From positions 1 through 6,072 of the forward strand of contig CANPNN010000085.1 of the NCBI GenBank assembly GCA_947575475.1: a stretch of 6,072 nucleotides of DNA, in the 5' to 3' direction. Positions 1 to 6,072 of the stretch are shown piece by piece. Numbering within the stretch: the stretch's first letter is position 1; every line of letters begins with the position of its first letter. The DNA is from an uncultured Pseudoflavonifractor sp. (GTDB lineage Bacteria > Bacillota_A > Clostridia > Oscillospirales > Oscillospiraceae). The notes below the pieces were generated by a model. It ran no database searches and was not told where the DNA came from. It saw only the letters and a program-made list of their open reading frames with translations. A program made the position numbers and the translations under genes.

Positions 1-72
1 GGCAAGGCCCTGGGCCTGAAATGCTGCCAGTATCCCTCGGAGTACGACGACTACGCCGACTGGGACGAATAA
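1..72 (+). CDS. C-terminal end of an unidentified protein (5' end outside window)
   Basis: Frame 1 is open from the first base to a TAA at 70-72, giving 23 residues that end in an acidic, aromatic tail (CCQYPSEYDDYADWDE). A perfect intrinsic terminator begins 11 bases after the stop, which supports this being a genuine gene end. Two adjacent cysteines and several Tyr/Asp/Trp residues are visible, but they are not enough to name a family. The gene converges on the glucosidase gene on the other strand. I do not recognise the product. Confidence 0.6.
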   Translation, partial: GKALGLKCCQYPSEYDDYADWDE

Positions 73-82
73 GTGAAAGATG

Positions 83-119
83 AAAAACAGCGGAGCGGGA
101 AATTCCCGCTCCGCTGTTT

Positions 120-121
<2 letters not shown>
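83..121. terminator. Bidirectional rho-independent terminator between convergent genes
   Basis: This is a perfect inverted repeat: positions 83-101 pair base for base with 103-121 around a single central base, so the real loop will be slightly larger. The GC-rich core (CAGCGGAGCGGG and complement) is flanked by AAAAA on the left and TTTTT on the right, so it has the U-tract required on either strand. It lies 11 bases after the stop of the upstream plus-strand gene. It also overlaps the TAA stop (120-122) of the minus-strand glucosidase, so it can end both transcripts. Confidence 0.93.
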
Positions 122-2964
<2,843 letters not shown>

Positions 2965-3033
2965 TCCAAATTCTCCTCTCAAAACAATCATTTATCTCCC
3001 CCGGAGCGCGCGTTCCCCGGAAAAAATACCAAC

Positions 3034-3094
3034 AAAAAACCTCCCAACAAGACAGCGCACAGCATTCCTGTACGCCCGTCCCGTGTGGGAGGTT
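3034..3094 (-). terminator. Terminator t2, between antiterminator gene and PTS gene
   Basis: On the minus strand AACCTCCCA (3094-3086) pairs perfectly with TGGGAGGTT (3046-3038) and is followed at once by further T residues (3037-3034). A second T-run (TTTTTT) lies at 3026-3021. The 39-base interval inside the stem holds its own hairpin: GCG-T-ACAG and CTGT-G-CGC pair with one T-G wobble. The 5' arm shares AACC with the 3' end of the upstream RAT (3091-3122), so the two structures cannot form together, as expected for a LicT/BglG-controlled terminator. Confidence 0.85.
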
Positions 3095-3122
3095 ATGCCC
3101 GCCTCACTGGCGGTGACAGTCC
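3091..3122 (-). promoter_or_regulatory. Ribonucleic antiterminator (RAT) 2, overlapping the 3' end of the antiterminator gene
   Basis: The minus strand reads GGACTGTCAC, then a CGCC-AGTGA-GGCG hairpin tip, then GGCATAACC. This follows the order of the classic RAT bound by BglG/LicT/SacY proteins (GGATTGTTAC, a short apical stem, GGCAAAACC), and matches the first RAT of this operon (4007-4034) in both flanks except for one base. Its first 19 bases encode the last residues and TGA stop of the regulator; its last four overlap the 5' arm of terminator t2. Binding of the dimeric antiterminator should block t2. Confidence 0.87.
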
Positions 3123-3943
3123 TCTTTGGCACACAGCCGGTTGATATGGATCATGAGATAAAGCTGCTCCTCCGTGGAGCAGTGGATGTCCAGGGCCTTC
3201 TCCAAATATCCCTGTACGGCGGCCATCGTCCCGTAAATATCCGGATAGTCCGCCTTCATATGCTCATAGAGCTCATCCTCTCCGCCCCCGGTATAGAGGG
3301 CGGCCTCCCCGGCCCGCTTCATAAAGTACCGCAGATGCATGGAAAACCGGTAGCAGTCATAGCTTTCCCGGTCGATGGTCAGCCCCTGCCTCTCCTCCAG
3401 GATCCTCAGCACCTGCTCCAATAGCTCTTCAAACTCGGTGGTGGCGGTCTCGGCGGTATACTGCTGGTAGTTGTTGATAAAGTGAAGGGCAATGCCCGTA
3501 GCCTCCTCCTTGGGGAGGTAGACCTTCAATTCCTCCTTCAGCCGCCTGAGGGTGTATGTGCCGATCCGGAACTCCGTCTCATAGAGGTTCTCGATCTCGT
3601 AGGCAAAAGGCATCTTCACTTGGATATTCTTCCTCTGCCGCTCAATGGCGAACTGGATGTGGTCGGTGAGGGAGAAGGCGAAGTTGCTGGGGATGGGCTT
3701 GCCCGAGATCTTCTGGGCATACCGGATCACCTCTTGGGCGATGCGGAACACCCTGTCGTCCATCTCGGCGATCATGGAGATGAGTTGGGGATCCACATGG
3801 TAATAGGTGGCGTCCAGCTTCTCCAAGTCCACCTCGCAGGGAAACTGCCCAAAGCCGATGCCCCTGCCATAGGCGATCATCTCCACCCCGTTGCTGTCCA
3901 GGCACAGGGCGAAATTATTGTTGATCTTTTTTACCGCCCGCAA
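3104..3943 (-). CDS. licT: LicT/BglG-family transcription antiterminator
   Basis: This 279-residue RNA-binding regulator prevents termination in its own operon. Residues 1 to about 55 form the CAT RNA-binding domain (MRAVKKINNNFALCLDSNGV, then GRGIGFG at 27-33). Two PTS regulation domains follow. PRD1 has H95 (LTDHIQFAIERQ) and H154 (ALHFINN); PRD2 has H203 (SMHLRYFMKR) and H266 (LMIHINRLC). These are the four phosphorylatable histidines of the family, and the length is standard. In characterised members, EII-dependent phosphorylation of PRD1 inactivates the protein without sugar, while HPr acts on PRD2; this is inferred here. The start is TTG (3943-3941), chosen because it gives the exact family N-terminus; a G-rich stretch (3955-3949) is the likely ribosome binding site and no ATG or GTG fits the frame. 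A RAT/terminator pair precedes the gene and another follows it, implying autoregulation. SacT/SacY are relatives, but the permease and glucosidase neighbours favour a beta-glucoside regulator. Confidence 0.95.
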   Translation of the reverse strand: MRAVKKINNNFALCLDSNGVEMIAYGRGIGFGQFPCEVDLEKLDATYYHVDPQLISMIAEMDDRVFRIAQEVIRYAQKISGKPIPSNFAFSLTDHIQFAIERQRKNIQVKMPFAYEIENLYETEFRIGTYTLRRLKEELKVYLPKEEATGIALHFINNYQQYTAETATTEFEELLEQVLRILEERQGLTIDRESYDCYRFSMHLRYFMKRAGEAALYTGGGEDELYEHMKADYPDIYGTMAAVQGYLEKALDIHCSTEEQLYLMIHINRLCAKEDCHRQ

Positions 3944-3962
3944 CCCCTCACCCCCAGCGGAT

Positions 3963-4023
3963 AAAAAAACACCTCAAGAGCATACCGACGCAAAGCAATG
4001 CGACAAGGTAATGCCTCCCGAGG
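3963..4023 (-). terminator. Terminator t1 in the leader of the antiterminator gene
   Basis: On the minus strand CCTC at 4023-4020 begins a long 5' arm that continues through GGGAG and GCATTACC. It pairs with the 3' arm GGTATGC-TCTT-GAGG ending at 3972. The stem tolerates two G-T wobbles and two single-base bulges. A CGCA/TGCG hairpin lies at the tip. The stem is followed by TG and seven T residues (3969-3963). Its whole 5' arm lies inside RAT1, so the two folds are mutually exclusive. It would stop transcription about 20 bases before the TTG start of the regulator unless antiterminated. Confidence 0.85.
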
Positions 4024-4034
4024 AGTGACAGTCC
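4007..4034 (-). promoter_or_regulatory. Ribonucleic antiterminator (RAT) 1 in the operon leader
   Basis: The minus strand reads GGACTGTCAC, a CTCC-TCG-GGAG apical stem that uses the last bases of that block, then GGCATTACC. It follows the GGATTGTTAC ... GGCAAAACC pattern of BglG/LicT RNA targets. It starts about 10 bases after the predicted transcription start and overlaps terminator t1 by 17 bases. Binding of the antiterminator here should allow read-through into its own gene, giving positive autoregulation. The match to RAT2 at 3091-3122, found independently downstream, is the strongest support. Confidence 0.88.
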
Positions 4035-4036
4035 TT

Positions 4037-4052
4037 ATTTCTATGTAGAAAT
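4037..4052. repeat. Perfect 16-bp palindrome over the predicted start site of the beta-glucoside operon
   Basis: ATTTCTA and TAGAAAT (4037-4043 and 4046-4052) are perfect inverted repeats around TG. The element overlaps the downstream edge of the -10 box (4051-4056), covers the expected transcription start (about 4044-4046), and ends three bases before RAT1. It could be an operator for a DNA-binding protein. It might instead be a chance AT-rich palindrome. Confidence 0.5.
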
Positions 4053-4079
4053 TATATCACCTGCTATTCTCCCTGTCTA
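4051..4079 (-). promoter_or_regulatory. Sigma-70-type promoter of the beta-glucoside operon
   Basis: On the minus strand there is a -35 box TAGACA (4079-4074, five of six consensus bases), a 17-base spacer and a consensus -10 box TATAAT (4056-4051). A TG one base before the -10 makes it an extended -10. The start would fall near 4044-4046, giving a leader of about 100 bases before the TTG start of the antiterminator. That leader contains RAT1 and t1. This is the only strong promoter seen for the three-gene operon. Confidence 0.85.
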
Positions 4080-4187
4080 TTGTGATATTTTTCAATCTTT
4101 CCTCCTGATTTTTGTGCATAATGTCTGCCATGCCGGGGGCATAACGCCGGGGATAAGGGCAAAAACACCTTTCCCTCGGCCCTCCTT
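4080..4187 (-). other. Intergenic region between TatD-family gene and beta-glucoside operon promoter
   Basis: This 108-base stretch follows the stop of the TatD-family gene. No convincing intrinsic terminator is present. AGGGC/GCCCT arms (4183-4179 with 4160-4156) have an 18-base loop and no following U-tract. ATGCC-GGG-GGCAT is a short palindrome without T-run, and GCCGGGG occurs twice as a direct repeat (4132-4138, 4146-4152). Some read-through from the TatD-family gene into the operon leader is therefore possible, in which case t1 would act on it as well. Confidence 0.5.
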
Positions 4188-4961
4188 TTATGGGTCCAGC
4201 CCAAAAAACCGCACTGCGTTCTCAAAGGTAGCCTCCGCCGCCTCCTCAGTGGAGATGCCTTTCACCTGGGCGATGGTCTCCGCCACCCGGTACACGTAGC
4301 CCGAATCGCACCGCCGGCCCCGGAAAGGCTCCGGGGCCATATAGGGGGCGTCCGTCTCGATCATCAGCCGGTCCAGGGGGGTCATGGCAATGACCTCCAA
4401 AGCCCTCCGGGCCTTGGGGAAGGTGACGTTCCCCGTAAAAGACAGGTGCCAGCCCAGATCCAACACGGTTTTCGCATCCTCAGCGGACAAAGCGCAGCAG
4501 TGGAATACCCCCCGGGTCTTGGGGTGGGCCTTGACCAGCTCCACCGTATCCCTGTGGGCGTCCCGGTCGTGGACGATGGCGGGCTTGTCCAGCTCCTCGG
4601 CAAGGGAGAGCTGGGCGTCAAAAAAGTCCCGGGAGTTGGCCCGGTCTTCCGGGGTCTTGACCCAGTAATAGTCCAGCCCGATCTCTCCAATGGCCATACA
4701 CTTGGGATGGGCCGCCATTTTCCTGATCTCCTCCAAGTCGGCAAGGGAGGCCCCCTCCAGATTTTCCGGGTGAAGTCCCGCGGCAAAATACAGAAAGGGA
4801 TACTCCTCCGCCAAAGCCATGCTCTGGCGGGAGGAGCACAGATCGCACCCCGGGCAGACCACGCCCTCCACCCCCTTGCCGGGCAGTCCGGCAAGGACCG
4901 CCTCCCGGTCCGGGTCAAAGGCGTCGTCATAATAATGGGCATGGGAGTCAAACAGCCGCAT
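4188..4961 (-). CDS. TatD-family metal-dependent hydrolase (putative DNase)
   Basis: This 257-residue cytoplasmic protein has the amidohydrolase-type TIM-barrel metal site of the TatD/YcfH/YabD family. Metal ligands are visible in the usual order: H7 and H9 (DSHAHYYD), E93 (GEIGLDYY), H131 (VHDRDAH), H154 (FHCCALS) and D204 (ETDAPY). The AGLHPENL segment (61-68) and the closing ATFENAVRFFGL are also typical, and length is normal. Characterised members are Mg2+-dependent 3'-5' exonucleases or DNA-repair nucleases, but physiological substrates vary, so the exact role is uncertain. The ATG at 4961 is supported by GAGGTGA (4972-4966) four bases upstream. The gene has its own promoter (5028-5056), is divergent from a MocR-type regulator, and is separated from the downstream beta-glucoside operon by that operon's own promoter, so no functional link to sugar use is implied. 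Confidence 0.92.
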   Translation of the reverse strand: MRLFDSHAHYYDDAFDPDREAVLAGLPGKGVEGVVCPGCDLCSSRQSMALAEEYPFLYFAAGLHPENLEGASLADLEEIRKMAAHPKCMAIGEIGLDYYWVKTPEDRANSRDFFDAQLSLAEELDKPAIVHDRDAHRDTVELVKAHPKTRGVFHCCALSAEDAKTVLDLGWHLSFTGNVTFPKARRALEVIAMTPLDRLMIETDAPYMAPEPFRGRRCDSGYVYRVAETIAQVKGISTEEAAEATFENAVRFFGLDP

Positions 4962-5027
4962 AAGATCACCTCAAAGGAGCGGGCCTGCTGGAGCCCTCGC
5001 TTTTTGCATTCCTGCCGATCAAAAGTA

Positions 5028-5056
5028 ATCATACCCGATAGAGGGAGAAATTGCAA
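5028..5056 (-). promoter_or_regulatory. Predicted promoter of the TatD-family gene
   Basis: On the minus strand a -35-like TTGCAA (5056-5051) is separated by 17 bases from TATGAT (5033-5028), five of six matches to the -10 consensus. The expected start near 5021 leaves a leader of about 60 bases before the ATG at 4961. Its -35 box lies eight bases from the -35 box of the divergent promoter at 5065-5093. Confidence 0.65.
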
Positions 5057-5064
5057 GGGCGGGG

Positions 5065-5093
5065 TTGACGGAATGGAAGAGGTTTGTTACGAT
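5065..5093 (+). promoter_or_regulatory. Predicted promoter of the MocR-type regulator gene
   Basis: TTGACG (5065-5070, five of six matches) is followed after 17 bases by TACGAT (5088-5093). A TG at 5085-5086 sits one base before the -10 box, giving an extended -10 that compensates for its four-of-six match. The start would be near 5100, directly before the inverted repeat at 5102-5147, about 60 bases upstream of the ATG. Confidence 0.68.
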
Positions 5094-5101
5094 TGGAAAA
5101 A

Positions 5102-5147
5102 CTGACCCCCTGAAAGAGGAAAAAATTCCTCCGCCGGAAGGGGTCAG
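5102..5147. repeat. Inverted repeat in the leader of the MocR-type gene
   Basis: CTGACCCC (5102-5109) and GGGGTCAG (5140-5147) are perfect 8-bp complements. Within them GAGGAA and TTCCTC (about 5116-5131) pair around AAAA. The element begins at the expected transcription start and ends two bases before the ribosome binding site GGGAGG (5150-5155). On the minus strand the outer stem is followed by TTTTT (5101-5097), so it resembles a terminator in that direction and could stop antisense transcripts heading toward the TatD-family gene. It may instead be an operator for the regulator or a 5'-UTR hairpin. Confidence 0.6.
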
Positions 5148-5160
5148 ACGGGAGGCGCTT

Positions 5161-6072
5161 ATGATCGAGTTTACCTTGGAGTTTCAGGAGGGAATGCCGC
5201 TGTACGACCAGCTTTACCGGTTCGTCGTGGCCCGGATCCGGACCGGGGAGCTGGAACAGGGAGAGCGGCTGCCCTCCAAGCGGGCCTTGGCGGGGCATCT
5301 GGGGGTGAGCCTGACCACGGTGGAGAGGGCCTACGGGCTCCTGACGGCGGAGGGATACCTGGAGTCCTTGCCCCGCAGTGGATTCCGGGTGGCTCCCTCC
5401 CTGGCTGCCATCCCCGCCCCCGCCGCCAGGACTGCCCCGCCCGAGCGGAGGAGGGAGCGGCTGAACGAGTGCTTTTCCACCTCGGCGGTGGACACCTCCG
5501 TATTTCCCTTTGCCACCTGGGCCAAGGTGAGCCGGGAGGCGGTCTATGAGAACCCGGAGCTTCTCCAGCGGGGGGAGGGCCAGGGGGACTGGCCCCTCCG
5601 GGCCGCGCTGGCGGACTTTCTTCACCAGTACCGGGGGGTGGAGTGCGCCCCGGAGCAGGTGGTGCTGGCGGCGGGGCTGGAGGGGGTCATGTGGATCCTG
5701 CTGCAGCTGCTGCCGGAGGCGGTGTTCGCTCTGGAGGACCCGGGGTATGGATCCCTGCGGCGGCTGCTGGACAACCTGGGGAGAGCGTGGGTCCCGGCGG
5801 TGATGGACCAAAAGGGACCTGTGGTCCAAGCTCTGGAGCAGTCCGGGGCGGACGTGGCCTATGTGACCCCCTCCCACCAGTTTCCTCTGGGGATCACCAT
5901 CCCGGCGGGGCGGCGGGGAGATCTGCTGCGGTGGGCCTATGCAAGACCGGGACGGTATCTTGTGGAGGATGACTATGACTCGGAATTCCGCTATGCCTCC
6001 CGGCCCATTCCCGCCATGCAGGGGATGGACGAGGGAGGGCGGGTCATCTACGTGGGCACCTTCTCCCGCACC
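5161..6072 (+). CDS. MocR/PdxR-type regulator: GntR winged helix fused to aminotransferase-like domain (3' end outside window)
   Basis: The first 304 residues are present. Residues 1 to about 78 form a GntR-type winged helix-turn-helix: MPLYDQLYRFVVARIRTGEL, RLPSKRALAGHLGVS, TTVERAYGLLTAEGYL and a GFRV wing. After a Pro/Ala/Arg-rich linker (about 79-100) comes a class I aminotransferase-fold domain with the MocR motifs GEGQGDWPLRAALADFL, EDPGYGSLRR, TPSHQFPLG (236-244), VEDDYDSEFRY (268-278) and YVGTFSRT (297-304). MocR proteins sense PLP or a related ligand and regulate vitamin B6, GABA or other metabolism; the target cannot be read here. The lysine expected to bind PLP in GTFSK is arginine (R303). 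The ATG at 5161 has GGGAGG five bases upstream and fits the family N-terminus. It is divergent from the TatD-family gene, an arrangement in which such regulators often control the shared region, but that is inference. About 160-180 further residues are expected beyond the edge. Confidence 0.92.
   Translation, partial: MIEFTLEFQEGMPLYDQLYRFVVARIRTGELEQGERLPSKRALAGHLGVSLTTVERAYGLLTAEGYLESLPRSGFRVAPSLAAIPAPAARTAPPERRRERLNECFSTSAVDTSVFPFATWAKVSREAVYENPELLQRGEGQGDWPLRAALADFLHQYRGVECAPEQVVLAAGLEGVMWILLQLLPEAVFALEDPGYGSLRRLLDNLGRAWVPAVMDQKGPVVQALEQSGADVAYVTPSHQFPLGITIPAGRRGDLLRWAYARPGRYLVEDDYDSEFRYASRPIPAMQGMDEGGRVIYVGTFSRT

Noticed and set aside
2965..2991. Nine-residue N-terminal extension of the PTS permease starting at the ATG at 2991
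   Set aside because: It has a G-rich sequence four bases upstream, but the ATG at 2964 has a cleaner AGGAG at eight bases and matches the conserved EIIB N-terminus. It is not fully excluded.
4081..4094. cre-like sequence TGTGATATTTTTCA beside the -35 box, as a CcpA site
   Set aside because: The outer TG/CA match, but the central CG and several other conserved positions are missing, so catabolite repression through this site is not supported.
4057..4131. Possible 24-codon small ORF (MADIMHKNQEERLKNITIDRENSR) on the minus strand upstream of the operon, with an internal AGGAGG before a TTG
   Set aside because: It lies across and upstream of the operon promoter, so it is outside the predicted transcript. 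The ATG has no ribosome binding site, and the internal TTG would give only 12 residues. It could matter only if read-through from the TatD-family gene occurs.
4132..4183. Terminator after the TatD-family gene from GC-rich repeats
   Set aside because: GCCGGGG occurs as direct rather than inverted repeats, and the AGGGC/GCCCT arms lack a U-tract and have a long loop.
4446..5105. Plus-strand open frame of 219 residues opposite the TatD-family gene
   Set aside because: It is antisense to a gene with all metal ligands in place, has no recognisable motif, and crosses both divergent promoters.
5029..5877. Minus-strand open frame of 282 residues opposite the MocR-type gene
   Set aside because: Its composition is dominated by Pro, Gly, Arg, Gln and His, as expected for a shadow frame, and it overlaps a gene with clear GntR and aminotransferase motifs.

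Overview
The window looks like chromosomal DNA from a GC-rich, low-complexity Firmicute. A gut clostridial (Oscillospiraceae-like) host is my best guess, because of strong AGGAGG-type ribosome binding sites, GC-rich third codon positions, and a LicT/BglG antiterminator with a beta-glucoside PTS. The taxonomic guess is inference only; no rRNA or marker gene is present.

Layout from left to right. Positions 1-72 hold the last 23 codons of an unidentified plus-strand gene. It meets the next operon tail to tail at a perfect bidirectional terminator (83-121). Positions 120-4079 form a minus-strand beta-glucoside operon. Read in its own direction it has a promoter (4079-4051), a first RNA antiterminator target (RAT) overlapping a terminator, a LicT/BglG-family antiterminator gene (3943-3104), a second RAT overlapping a second terminator, a PTS EIIBC permease (2964-1570) and a family 1 6-phospho-beta-glucosidase (1559-120). 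This is the same architecture as the enterobacterial bglG-bglF-bglB operon, with t1 before the regulator and t2 after it. Positions 4188-4961 (minus) encode a TatD-family metal-dependent hydrolase. Positions 5161-6072 (plus) encode the N-terminal 304 residues of a MocR-type (GntR-aminotransferase fusion) regulator cut by the window edge. The last two genes are divergent, with two sigma-70-type promoters placed back to back at 5028-5093.

How the operon should work (family knowledge applied to these genes): the permease imports and phosphorylates an aryl-beta-glucoside or cellobiose-like sugar. The GH1 enzyme hydrolyses the phosphosugar in the cytoplasm. The antiterminator, held inactive by EIIB-dependent phosphorylation when no sugar is present, is released on induction. 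It then binds both RATs and lets RNA polymerase pass both terminators, so it controls its own gene as well as the transport and hydrolysis genes.

I do not see a new kind of system. The points most worth a second look are the paired, non-canonical RAT sequences, the second RAT lying inside the end of the regulator's coding sequence, a perfect 16-bp palindrome over the predicted start site, and an arginine where the MocR regulator would normally have its PLP-binding lysine.
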